A stretch of DNA of 64,000 nt from NCBI RefSeq assembly GCF_000758685.1, contig NZ_CP009286.1, positions 2,882,501 to 2,946,500 of the forward strand, in the 5' to 3' direction. Both the position numbers and the translations under genes were made by a program. Of the stretch, positions 32,378-41,283 are shown piece after piece (the stretch's first letter is position 1; each line of letters starts with the position of its first letter). The notes below the pieces were generated by a model. The model was not told the origin of the DNA. It did no database searches and was given only the letters and a program-made list of their open reading frames with translations. Source of the DNA: Paenibacillus stellifer (GTDB taxonomy: Bacteria > Bacillota > Bacilli > Paenibacillales > Paenibacillaceae).

Positions 32378-34897
32378 TTATATGAACAGATTATGTCCAG
32401 CCTGGTCCGCCTGGCCCAGGTAGTAGCCGACTCCGCCGATGCCGATATCGTCGATCAGCTCTTCACGCTTAATTCCCATTAGATCCATCGACATTTGGCA
32501 GGCGACGATTTCAACGCCCTGGTCGAGTGCGCTCTGGATTAGCTCTTCCAGTGACGAGACATTCTTGCTCTTCATCAGGGAGCGGATCATTCGGGGACCA
32601 GCTCCGAGCATGTTCATCTGCGACAGCTTCAGCTTCCGGCTTCCGCGCGGCATCATGGCGCCGAACATTCGACCGATGATGTCCTTCCGGACCGGGACCT
32701 TGCTGGATTTGCGAATGATGTTGAGACCCCAGAACGTAAAGAACATGGTGACCTTCTTGCCGCTGGAGGCGGCGCCGTTCGCGATAATAAATGAAGCGAT
32801 GGCTTTGTCCAGATCTCCGCTGAAGACGACCATCGTACTGGCATTGCGCGCCGTGTCCTGCTGCTGAACAGACTCATTCTGCGGCATCGTGCCGTCCTTT
32901 CGCAGATAAGCTTCGATCGTGCCGCCTGGCAGCTTGGTCAGCCGTTCAAGCGGATTGCGCGACATGCGGGCCCATGCCTGTATGTCCTCATAGAAGCCGG
33001 GATCGGTGGCGGTCGCCTTCAGAATCTGGCCTGCCTCCAGCTTGTCGATATTCTGCTTCACCTGAATAAGCGGACCGGGGCAGCAGAGACCGCAAGCGTC
33101 AAGCTCGGCATCGGCCTTTAGTTCACTGACGGCGGTAGCCGGCTTAGAGCCGAAATCCGCCTTAATGACATTGCTGCCTGTATCCGGTTTGACTTCCTTC
33201 TCTGCCGTTACAGTTTTCCCGCCTGTCGGATTGGTTGGAGGAGTCGGCTTCGGGGTGAACTGGGTCATTTGGTACGTTTTATAGCCACCGGTGAGATTTT
33301 TGACGCGGTAGCCTTTCTGCTTCAGGATACGGGAAGCGGTATAGCCTCTCAGCCCAACCTGGCAGTATACCCAGATTTCCTTGCTGTGGTCCAGTTCGTT
33401 CAGCCGGTTCCGCAGTTCGTCTACCGGAATGTTGACGGAGCCTTCGATATGACCGTTCGCATGCTCCATTGCTGTCCGGACGTCAACCAGCATTACGGAT
33501 TCCGGGTCAAGGTCCTTCAGGTCAGAAGGAACGATGACTTCGGTCAGTCCGAGAACGACATTCTCCGCCGTATAGCCTGCCATGTTAACGGGGTCCTTGG
33601 CCGAAGAGTAAGGAGGAGCATATGCAAGCTCCAATTCCGCCAAATCCCGAACCGTTCCACCGAACCGGATGACGGCGGCGATATCGTCAATTCGTTTGTC
33701 CACACCGTCATTGCCGACAGCCTGCGCTCCGAGCACCTTGCCTGTGGCGTCAAAGATCAGCTTCATCGACAATGGCATAGCTCCGGGATAATACGAAGCA
33801 TGGGAGCCGGGATGAACATATACGGTTTGATAGGGAATGCCTAACCGATTTAACGTTTTCTCGTTGTTACCCGTAGCCGCACCTGTCAAATCGAATACTT
33901 TCAGGATCGAAGTCCCTTGAGTGCCTTTATATTCGGTGCGCAGTCCGGCGACGTTGTCCGCCGCAATCCGCCCCTGCTTGTTGGCCGGTCCTGCAAGCGG
34001 CACAGCCGTCTTCTGTCCATTCACGAAGTCAACCACTTCAACAGCATCGCCGACGGCATAGACATTCTCACAATTGGTCATCATATGCTTATCGACGACA
34101 ATATGTCCTCTCGGACCGAGCTCCAGTCCGCTGTCCTTAAGAAAAGCGGTATCCGGCGTCACGCCAATGGCAAGCAGAACCATTTCACTGCGGAGCGCCT
34201 TGCCGCTGGACAGTGATACTTCGACCTGGGAGCCTTCTTCCTTGAAGCCCTGTACCCGGTCGGAGAAAATCAGACGGACGCCATGGTCCTCAAGCTCCCG
34301 CGACAGAACAGAGGACATTTCCGGGTCAAAGGGAGCCAGCAATTGGTTGCCCGCTTCAATCAGCGTAACCTCAAGCCCTGCCTCTCGCAGATTCTCCGCC
34401 ATTTCGACTCCGATGAAGCCTCCCCCGATGACCACGGCTGAACGGGTTCCTTCTTCAGCGACAATGGATTTAATACGGTCGGTGTCGGGTATGTTGCGCA
34501 GCGTGTAGATGCGGGAGCTGTCGATGCCCGGAAGTGCCGGCCGGATCGGCTTGGCTCCGGGAGACAGGATCAGTGCATCATAGCTTTCTTCATAGATGCC
34601 GCGTTCGCGGCTGTTAACCGTCACTGTGTGATTCGTGGGGTCAATGGAGATCACCTCGCTCTGAATCCGGACATCGATATTGAACCGGCTATGCATTGCC
34701 TCAGGCGTCTGCACTAGAAGCCGCGAGCGGTCCTGGATGGAGCCGCCGATATAATAGGGAAGTCCGCAGTTAGCGAATGAAATATAGGCGTCCCGTTCGA
34801 ACATGACAATATGTGCTTCCTCGTCCAGTCTGCGAAGACGGGCAGCGGCGGATGCGCCACCGGCCACTCCGCCGACAATCAATACTTTTTTAATCAT
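32378..34897 (-). CDS. CoA-disulfide reductase-rhodanese-TusA-DsrE fusion
   Basis: 839 residues in four parts. Residues 1-445: FAD/NAD-dependent CoA-disulfide reductase with the redox Cys44 in SFANCGLPYY. Residues about 455-545: rhodanese with active Cys512 in YCQVGLRG. Residues about 595-665: TusA-like domain with Cys602, Cys605 and Cys606 (ACGLCCPGP). Residues about 688-839: DsrE-like domain with Cys in VACQMSMDLMG. Such chains handle persulfide and polysulfide sulfur and pass it between cysteines. The start has AAGGAGGAATCACAGC. It overlaps the upstream ArsR gene by 8 bases, so it is regulated with it. Confidence 0.9.
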   Translation of the reverse strand: MIKKVLIVGGVAGGASAAARLRRLDEEAHIVMFERDAYISFANCGLPYYIGGSIQDRSRLLVQTPEAMHSRFNIDVRIQSEVISIDPTNHTVTVNSRERGIYEESYDALILSPGAKPIRPALPGIDSSRIYTLRNIPDTDRIKSIVAEEGTRSAVVIGGGFIGVEMAENLREAGLEVTLIEAGNQLLAPFDPEMSSVLSRELEDHGVRLIFSDRVQGFKEEGSQVEVSLSSGKALRSEMVLLAIGVTPDTAFLKDSGLELGPRGHIVVDKHMMTNCENVYAVGDAVEVVDFVNGQKTAVPLAGPANKQGRIAADNVAGLRTEYKGTQGTSILKVFDLTGAATGNNEKTLNRLGIPYQTVYVHPGSHASYYPGAMPLSMKLIFDATGKVLGAQAVGNDGVDKRIDDIAAVIRFGGTVRDLAELELAYAPPYSSAKDPVNMAGYTAENVVLGLTEVIVPSDLKDLDPESVMLVDVRTAMEHANGHIEGSVNIPVDELRNRLNELDHSKEIWVYCQVGLRGYTASRILKQKGYRVKNLTGGYKTYQMTQFTPKPTPPTNPTGGKTVTAEKEVKPDTGSNVIKADFGSKPATAVSELKADAELDACGLCCPGPLIQVKQNIDKLEAGQILKATATDPGFYEDIQAWARMSRNPLERLTKLPGGTIEAYLRKDGTMPQNESVQQQDTARNASTMVVFSGDLDKAIASFIIANGAASSGKKVTMFFTFWGLNIIRKSSKVPVRKDIIGRMFGAMMPRGSRKLKLSQMNMLGAGPRMIRSLMKSKNVSSLEELIQSALDQGVEIVACQMSMDLMGIKREELIDDIGIGGVGYYLGQADQAGHNLFI

Positions 34898-35186
34898 GCT
34901 GTGATTCCTCCTTAAGCAGTAGTTGAACCAGACGTATAACTCTTTCGTCTTTGACTGAATAGTAATTCTCCAGACCGTTGCGCTGTGTCTCGACTATGCC
35001 CAGAGAGCGAAGCTTCTGCAAATGCTGGGAAACAGTCGATTGCGGCAGCTCCAGGCATTCCTGCATATAGGTCACGTTGCAGCTGCCTTTGTCGATGAGT
35101 CCTTTAATAATGCACAATCGTACCGGATGGGCGATTGCTTTGAGCAGCTCGGCGCTCTGGGTATAGGCTTTAAACTGGTTATCCAT
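34890..35186 (-). CDS. ArsR family regulator, likely thiol or persulfide sensor
   Basis: 98 residues with a winged helix (LPQSTVSQHLQKLRSLGIVETQRNG). It lacks the ELCVC metal motif of arsenic sensors; instead it has Cys25, Cys36 and Cys44. Given its coupling to a sulfur-transfer enzyme, persulfide sensing as in SqrR/BigR is plausible, though the exact cysteine positions of those proteins cannot be matched by eye. It probably binds the perfect palindrome at 35236. Confidence 0.82.
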   Translation of the reverse strand: MDNQFKAYTQSAELLKAIAHPVRLCIIKGLIDKGSCNVTYMQECLELPQSTVSQHLQKLRSLGIVETQRNGLENYYSVKDERVIRLVQLLLKEESQHD

Positions 35187-35235
35187 GAACAGGTTTCACC
35201 TCGAAGATGCAAAATTTAAAATCAATTCAATCGAT

Positions 35236-35255
35236 ATATCGTAATATTACGATAT
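35236..35255. promoter_or_regulatory. Perfect 20-bp operator palindrome for the ArsR-like regulator
   Basis: ATATCGTAATATTACGATAT is fully self-complementary. It overlaps the -10 (TAATAT, 35244-35249) of a minus-strand promoter whose -35 is TTGATT at 35267-35272 with 17 bases between. Binding here would block transcription of the regulator and the sulfur enzyme. Confidence 0.78.
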
Positions 35256-35426
35256 TAAGATCAGAAAATCAAACCTTATTTTTAATATTGATTATTGCGC
35301 CTGTTCCGGAGCCTGTTCGCAGCTGATCCCCATAAATGCTGAAAAATTTCCGAATCCTGACGCCAGGCTGTGCCTTGGAATGCGGTTCACGCATAGATTG
35401 TTCTATACCGGGCACGAGGTGAGTCT

Positions 35427-36068
35427 ATGAATTTCGAGGAGATCGCTTGCTTAAGCTACAGTGTTATTTTCAGCCTAGGTCATAACTGTCTGGCTGCATC
35501 GGAGCTTCGACGGTCCGGACTGCGGATGCAGGCGGGTCCACTGGACTGGTTGTATGCGCCAGATGCTCGAGGAGTAATGGACCTGCTGACAGCCGATTTT
35601 CAGGATTTTTTTGCCAAACCGAATTTGGAAGTAACCGGGATTAACCCTGAGTCCCAATGTTATATGGTGGTAGACAGAAAATATCGGATGGTATCCATGC
35701 ATGATTTCGGAGTGGGGAAGAACAGCTCAGATGATCTGAGGGAGTGGGAGAATGTCAATCACAAGCTGAAGCTCAGGTCGGAACGGATGTTAACACATAT
35801 GAGGACGCTGCCTTACATGTTATTTATCCGCACTGACACGACTTATGAAGAAGCGGTTGAATTGTTCTCCATACTGGAGCGAAAGACAGGTGGCAATGCC
35901 ACTCTGCTTGTTATCAATCATGCGCCAGGCATACAGACGCCTACCGATCTGAAATGTCAGACCGGCAGGATCTGTATGCTGCAAATTCCGCAAGTTCCGG
36001 ATATGTTCCTGGATAATCGTCCGGCGTGGGATCAGATTATGGGCAAACTGAGGACTGTTAACCAGTAG
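35427..36068 (+). CDS. DUF1796 family putative cysteine peptidase
   Basis: 213 residues. SLGHNCLAASELRRSGLRMQAGPLDWL is the family signature with the presumed nucleophilic Cys; HDF and a later NHAPG may supply other active residues. Members are called putative papain-like peptidases, without proof, and often sit beside glycan genes, as here. Start behind GAGGTGAGTCT. Confidence 0.8.
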   Translation: MNFEEIACLSYSVIFSLGHNCLAASELRRSGLRMQAGPLDWLYAPDARGVMDLLTADFQDFFAKPNLEVTGINPESQCYMVVDRKYRMVSMHDFGVGKNSSDDLREWENVNHKLKLRSERMLTHMRTLPYMLFIRTDTTYEEAVELFSILERKTGGNATLLVINHAPGIQTPTDLKCQTGRICMLQIPQVPDMFLDNRPAWDQIMGKLRTVNQ

Positions 36069-36097
36069 GTTATCCTTGCAGGTTGCCTTAAATTCGC

Positions 36098-37072
36098 TTA
36101 GTTCTGCTCATCAGTCAAATAATAGTCCAGTGTTCGCTTTATGCCTTCTTCCAGCGGCACTTCTTCCCGGTAAGAAGTCAGGCGAAGCAGTTTGTCGATA
36201 ACGGGAGCCCTCCGGGAGACGCTGCCGCGGGGAGAAGGATGAAGTTCGAGCTGTCCCTTAATGCCGCTAATGTCCATCATCATTTCGGCAAGCTCCAGCA
36301 TACTGAGTTCTTTCGTGCCGCCGACGTTGACCGTCTCGCCTGCGGTCTCGGACTCATGAGCGCAGAGGACAGTTGCCTTTACCGCATCATCGATATACAT
36401 GAAGGAACGGGTGTCCGTATATCCGTATAGCTCGAACCGGCTCTCATTTAGCCGGCGGGCGAAGTCGGGCATTACATGCTTGTCGCCCATTCTCGGGCCG
36501 TATACATTGTGATAGCGGATAATGGTGAACGGAAAGCCTTTGGAGCTGCCCGCCTGATGCACGAGCACCTCGCCGTGAAGCTTGGATGCGGCGTAAGACC
36601 ATCTGGGATTGCCGGGGTCCGGAATGACAAGCGGGACATCCTCGGCTGTAGGCACCGGCCAGTTAAAGGAATCGACAGTGCCCGCATACGTTTCAGAGGT
36701 GCTGGCGTACACGAACCGTTTCAGACCGGAATCCGGGCGGCCGTAATAATCAATCAGATGAAAAGCAGGAAGCGTACAATGGCGAAGAACCTCATACGGA
36801 CGCTGATAGAAGTTCTGCGTGCCGTTGAGAGCCGCCAGATGAAACAAATAATCTACTTGCCCGGGCAATTTCCGAACCTCTTCAGGCCGGGTCAGATCGA
36901 CGTCATAGGCTGTTACATTCGCTCTGGCTGTAAGCTCTTGGTACAAAGAATCCTGTTCCCCGCGGACATGATTATCTGCACATATTACAATATTTCGCGA
37001 GTCCCGGCTCAAATACTCGGCCAGGTGGTAACCGATAAAGCCGGCTGCGCCGGTAACGAGATACACGCTCAT
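36098..37072 (-). CDS. NAD-dependent sugar-nucleotide epimerase/dehydratase
   Basis: 324 residues of the extended SDR family: TGAAGFIG NAD motif at the N-terminus, ASTSETYAG with the catalytic Ser/Thr, and YAASKLHGE with Tyr and Lys. It probably converts a UDP- or dTDP-sugar (UDP-glucuronate decarboxylase or 4-epimerase like). It overlaps the upstream dehydrogenase gene by ATGA, so the two likely act in sequence: oxidation to the uronate, then epimerisation or decarboxylation. Confidence 0.85.
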   Translation of the reverse strand: MSVYLVTGAAGFIGYHLAEYLSRDSRNIVICADNHVRGEQDSLYQELTARANVTAYDVDLTRPEEVRKLPGQVDYLFHLAALNGTQNFYQRPYEVLRHCTLPAFHLIDYYGRPDSGLKRFVYASTSETYAGTVDSFNWPVPTAEDVPLVIPDPGNPRWSYAASKLHGEVLVHQAGSSKGFPFTIIRYHNVYGPRMGDKHVMPDFARRLNESRFELYGYTDTRSFMYIDDAVKATVLCAHESETAGETVNVGGTKELSMLELAEMMMDISGIKGQLELHPSPRGSVSRRAPVIDKLLRLTSYREEVPLEEGIKRTLDYYLTDEQN

Positions 37073-38433
37073 TGTTCCTCACCATCCATTCGGGCACCCA
37101 GTGCGATATATTTGAATTTGCGCACATCATTGTCTCTTCCCTGGAACAGGTTCCAGAAATCATATACGATGGCCGGAGACGCCATGGTACCGGCCAACTG
37201 GTGAAGCGGCATGGACCGGAACACCGGATGATTATTCTGGATCACAGCGACATGCGTACCTTTAAAAGCATCTTCCAGCGTATTGGCGACCTGGACGCCA
37301 TCAAGGGACAGCTTCGCCAATTTGCCCGGACTTATGACAGGGTCAAAGATACGAAGGGCTGCATCCGGGAATTGCTTCCTGATCGCTTCAATCAGCGGGA
37401 ACGCCATACTTCCCCGGAGATCATCGGTTTCCGGACTTCCTTTGAAGGCCATTCCCAGGATCGCGATTTCGGGCTGGACTATGCCTTTGCCGTCCGTGTA
37501 TGCCCGAAGTATCTCCGCAATTCGCTCAGCCGACCGGATCGGGAGCTCCTCGTTGATTTTGCGCCCCGTGAGTGTAAGCTTGGGAACCACATTATGCAGC
37601 TCCAGACTTTCAGCGAGGATGTAAGGGTCTTTCTCCAGACAAGGTCCGCCGACCGGGCCGGGAGCGGAAAGATTGCATCGCGGGTAGTGAAGCGTAGTAG
37701 CGTGGATAATCTCGGACATATTGATGTTAAGCGGCTCGCAGATCAAAGCAATTTCGTTCGCAAAGGCAAAATTCACATCGCGGATCGTATTGCTCACCAG
37801 CTTGGCGAGCTCGGCTGTTTCAAGCGATCCGACTTTGATCACTGTCGGCGTAAGAAAGCTGAATAAACGTGCTGCCCGGAGACATGCGGACTCTGTCAGA
37901 CCGGATACGATCTGTGGCAGGGTGGACAGCTCCGACAACGCCTTGCCCTCAACCGTACGCTCCGGACAGAAGGCAAGATCGACCGAAGTGCCGCCCGCCT
38001 GCAGAAGCGGAAGAACGGTATGGCGCGTTACGCCTACCTTAACCGTAGAACGGAGTATGACCATATCGCCGTCCTTAAGTACGTCGGCCAACTGACGTCC
38101 GACCTCCATGATCGGCTCAAGCCGGATTTTTTTGTCTGGACCGACGGGAGTGCCTACCGTGACGATGTAGGTCCGGATTCCTTGATCTGCCGGAATTTCT
38201 TGGCTTACCTGGATTCGCCCGGATTTCAAATGCCGGATCAGATGTTCCTCCAGGTCTTGTTCATAGAAGCCGGGTTTCATCTGGCGCAGCTGTTCAAGTA
38301 CAGCTTCCGCCTTCTCGACCCCGTAAATTTGGAAGCCGGCATCAGCCAGGCCTACCGCCAGCGTAACACCGACGTATCCCATTCCTATTACTCCGATCAC
38401 TCGGTCTTCATAAATAACCGGTACAGGATTCAT
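37069..38433 (-). CDS. Nucleotide-sugar 6-dehydrogenase (UDP-glucose/UDP-ManNAc DH type)
   Basis: 454 residues. NAD-binding GVIGMGYVGVTLAVGLADAGF, central dimer helix region (TAELAKLVSNTIRDVNFAFANEI) and the catalytic Cys in GPVGGPCLEKDPYILAE. It makes a uronate sugar nucleotide. I choose the ATG at 38433 because GGAGGA lies seven bases ahead; in-frame ATGs at 38454 and 38463 lack a site. Coupled to the epimerase gene. Confidence 0.87.
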   Translation of the reverse strand: MNPVPVIYEDRVIGVIGMGYVGVTLAVGLADAGFQIYGVEKAEAVLEQLRQMKPGFYEQDLEEHLIRHLKSGRIQVSQEIPADQGIRTYIVTVGTPVGPDKKIRLEPIMEVGRQLADVLKDGDMVILRSTVKVGVTRHTVLPLLQAGGTSVDLAFCPERTVEGKALSELSTLPQIVSGLTESACLRAARLFSFLTPTVIKVGSLETAELAKLVSNTIRDVNFAFANEIALICEPLNINMSEIIHATTLHYPRCNLSAPGPVGGPCLEKDPYILAESLELHNVVPKLTLTGRKINEELPIRSAERIAEILRAYTDGKGIVQPEIAILGMAFKGSPETDDLRGSMAFPLIEAIRKQFPDAALRIFDPVISPGKLAKLSLDGVQVANTLEDAFKGTHVAVIQNNHPVFRSMPLHQLAGTMASPAIVYDFWNLFQGRDNDVRKFKYIALGARMDGEEQ

Positions 38434-38631
38434 CTCGCTCTCCTCCACATTCATCTGATTCATCTGCTTAAATTTGCTTGTTCATTCAGTTAATGCAAGC
38501 TCAAATCGCTTGGACAGGGCTGATGCCGCAGCAATTATTAAAAAAGAATGACTTCAGGTTGGAAATGTGGCGAAGCCTGCATATATATATTCTTTGGTAA
38601 AGTAAATCGCCTATGAAGGGAGGAGTTGAAG

Positions 38632-41211
38632 TTGGTATTCCACGCATGCACCATCATAATGGCCAGCCGGATTTCAGAGGCTCGTGAACTGTCCGATTCT
38701 CTGAAGCGCGTCTATCCGGATTCCGAATTATGGGTATTGCTGCTGGACGGGGAAGAGGTGATCAATTATGGCGGAGAGGCACGTCTGCACGTTCTGAATA
38801 TGCAGCAGATTGGCGTTGCCCGGCCGCAAACCTTGGCTTTTCGTTTCTCCATGAGCCAGTTAACGGCTGTACTGCAGCCGCTGCTGATCGATTATCTGCT
38901 CTCGGTCCGGCAGCTTGACAATATTCTATATATAGACGGCTGCCTGCGAATTTCGGGTTCCCTTCCGGAATTGATGGACTCCATGAACCGGGACAGCGCC
39001 GTTTACGCCTCAAGATCGGCGGACGACCTCTTTCCGCTGATTGGGATAACCAGTCAGGCCCAGGGAAGAAAGGCGCTCGCGAAATGGAGAAGCCGAATCG
39101 AGAACAGGGTGCTGAATGACTCTAGTGAACCAAGCATGAAAGTAGAAGAGATACACAAGCTGCTTGTTGATTCAGATATTTTAAACAAGATCAGCCTGAG
39201 TCCCGGCCGAATATCCCAAGTGGCTTCTACACTAACGTACCGGAATCCGGCAACCCCATATGTTGAGCCGGATTTATACAAATGGTCCCGATTCTCGAAT
39301 GGTTTTCCGATTCCCGATGTGTTTCGGCTGATTTATGGCTCTATCGATCCCCATGGCAGCCGCTTTATCAATCCGTTCGATTCGAACTCTCCGGAAGAAT
39401 TTCTGCGTTGGCTGAAATCACCGGTAAGCATGAAGACATCCGTTCCTAACCTTCTGTATGAAATTTATTGGCTCCGGGAAGATGTCCGGATGGTTTATCC
39501 CGACCCGCTGGGACAAGATGAAGCAGCATTTACGGAATGGGGCACAAATAACACCCAAACCGAATACGGCATTGCTTCCGATTTCTTCAAATGCCCGTTC
39601 GGCAGCCTGGAATGGGCGCTTGCGCCTGTTCATCCCGGCACTGTGCTGCCCAATCTGGTCTATGAAATTTACCGTACACGCCCGGATTTACAGAGTGTGT
39701 TTCACGATCCCTTGGGCCAGGACGCCGTTCACCTGCTGAAATGGGCGCAATTCCGGATTCCGGCGGAGTTTAGTCCGAATTTCGAATGGCTGCCCGAATA
39801 TATCGGAAATACCAAGGAGACGCCGTCTGATCCTCAAGCACTCTTGGCATGGGCCCTGGCTCCGGTTAACCCGCAGGTGCATCTTCCGAGAATGGTTTAT
39901 GAAATGGTTCAAAAGCGGCCGGATTTACAGCAGGCGTTTCCCGATCCTTTGGGCAAAGATGAGGTCCGTCTGTTAAAATGGGCGCAGGTTCATCTACAAT
40001 TGCATCATCCAGAGGAACGCCGCATTCATGAGCGTTTTCAGCTAAGCGGAACCTCGAAGCCGTTCTACAGGCATAGCCGCTTCCCTTTTATCTCGCTGGA
40101 TTCGGGGCGTGAGCGAGGTATTAATCTGATCGGTTATACCCGAACGGAGAATGGGGTAGGAGAGGCCAGCCGGATGGCAGCGAGGGCGATCCAGGCTGCT
40201 GGTATTCCATTCGGAATGATTCATATTCCTCTGAACGGAGCCCAATCCGAAGATCGCTCCTGGAGTCATATGGAAATCACGGACTCGCGCTATTCGACGA
40301 ATTTGATGTATATCAACGCTGATTCGGTTACCGGAGTGTATCACCGCTTGGGGTGGAATTTTTTTGCCGGCAACACGAACATTGCCTTATGGCATTGGGA
40401 GCTTCCCGAATTTCCGGATACGTGGTCCTCTTGTTTTGAAATGCTGGATGAGGTCTGGGCGCCTTCCCGCTTTGTTCAGCAGGCCATTCAGGAAATCTCT
40501 CCGATCCCGGTTATCCGGATGCCCCATGCGGTGAACGTGGAAGTTCCGCAGTGGAGCGGCAGAAGCTATTTCGGACTTCCGGTGGGCAAGTTCCTGTTCC
40601 TGTCGATGTACGACACCTGGAGCTTTCAGGAACGCAAAAATCCCCAGGCTGCCATTGAGGCTTTCCGCAAGGCTTTCCCGGAGCCGGACAGCAATGCGGG
40701 GCTTGTGCTGAAAGTGAATAATGCGAATTCGATGCCGGAGCAGTTGGAGCAGCTGAAGCGCAGCCTGGCGGGTATCCCCAATATTTATTTGATCGAGATC
40801 AGCCTGACCCGGCCTGAAATCAACGCACTGATTCATTCGGTAGATTGTTTCGTTTCACTGCATCGTTCGGAAGGCTTTGGCATCGTACTGGCAGAGGCCA
40901 TGTATCTGGGTAAGCCGGTGATCGGAACCCTGTGGTCGGGGAATACGGATTTCATGAACGCCGGCAATTCTTGCGGGGTCTCGTACCAACTGGTAGAGCT
41001 GGATGAAAGCTATGGTCCCTATTCAAAAGGCCAGCGGTGGGCGGAGCCCGACGTGGAGCAGGCCGCTTACTTCATGAATAGGCTGGTGAGCGATGCGGAG
41101 TGGAGAAACAAAATAGCTGCCAAAGGGCAGCATACGATTCGAACCGAGTTCTCACCGTTGAAGGTCGGGGCAATGATGAAGAAGCGGCTGGAGAAATTAA
41201 AGCGGTTATAG
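38632..41211 (+). CDS. Multidomain glycosyltransferase with internal repeats
   Basis: 859 residues from a TTG at 38632, six bases after GGGAGGAG. Residues 1-130 resemble a GT-A fold (SDSLKRVYPDSELWVLLLD, LDNILYIDGCLRI) with a degenerate DxD. Residues about 225-470 contain at least three copies of a 70-80-residue unit: ...LPNLVYEIYRTRPDLQSVF followed by DPLGQD and LKWAQ. Residues 490-859 are a GT4-like transferase (LIGYTRTENGVGEASRMA; SLHRSEGFGIVLAEAMYLGKP). It probably builds a surface glycan using sugar nucleotides made by the neighbouring genes. Confidence 0.82.
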   Translation: MVFHACTIIMASRISEARELSDSLKRVYPDSELWVLLLDGEEVINYGGEARLHVLNMQQIGVARPQTLAFRFSMSQLTAVLQPLLIDYLLSVRQLDNILYIDGCLRISGSLPELMDSMNRDSAVYASRSADDLFPLIGITSQAQGRKALAKWRSRIENRVLNDSSEPSMKVEEIHKLLVDSDILNKISLSPGRISQVASTLTYRNPATPYVEPDLYKWSRFSNGFPIPDVFRLIYGSIDPHGSRFINPFDSNSPEEFLRWLKSPVSMKTSVPNLLYEIYWLREDVRMVYPDPLGQDEAAFTEWGTNNTQTEYGIASDFFKCPFGSLEWALAPVHPGTVLPNLVYEIYRTRPDLQSVFHDPLGQDAVHLLKWAQFRIPAEFSPNFEWLPEYIGNTKETPSDPQALLAWALAPVNPQVHLPRMVYEMVQKRPDLQQAFPDPLGKDEVRLLKWAQVHLQLHHPEERRIHERFQLSGTSKPFYRHSRFPFISLDSGRERGINLIGYTRTENGVGEASRMAARAIQAAGIPFGMIHIPLNGAQSEDRSWSHMEITDSRYSTNLMYINADSVTGVYHRLGWNFFAGNTNIALWHWELPEFPDTWSSCFEMLDEVWAPSRFVQQAIQEISPIPVIRMPHAVNVEVPQWSGRSYFGLPVGKFLFLSMYDTWSFQERKNPQAAIEAFRKAFPEPDSNAGLVLKVNNANSMPEQLEQLKRSLAGIPNIYLIEISLTRPEINALIHSVDCFVSLHRSEGFGIVLAEAMYLGKPVIGTLWSGNTDFMNAGNSCGVSYQLVELDESYGPYSKGQRWAEPDVEQAAYFMNRLVSDAEWRNKIAAKGQHTIRTEFSPLKVGAMMKKRLEKLKRL

Positions 41212-41283
41212 GGTAAAGTGGCTGATGTCGCGGAAAAGTGCGCCGCAGGCTGATTACATCATGTCTGCGGGCACACCGTGCTG

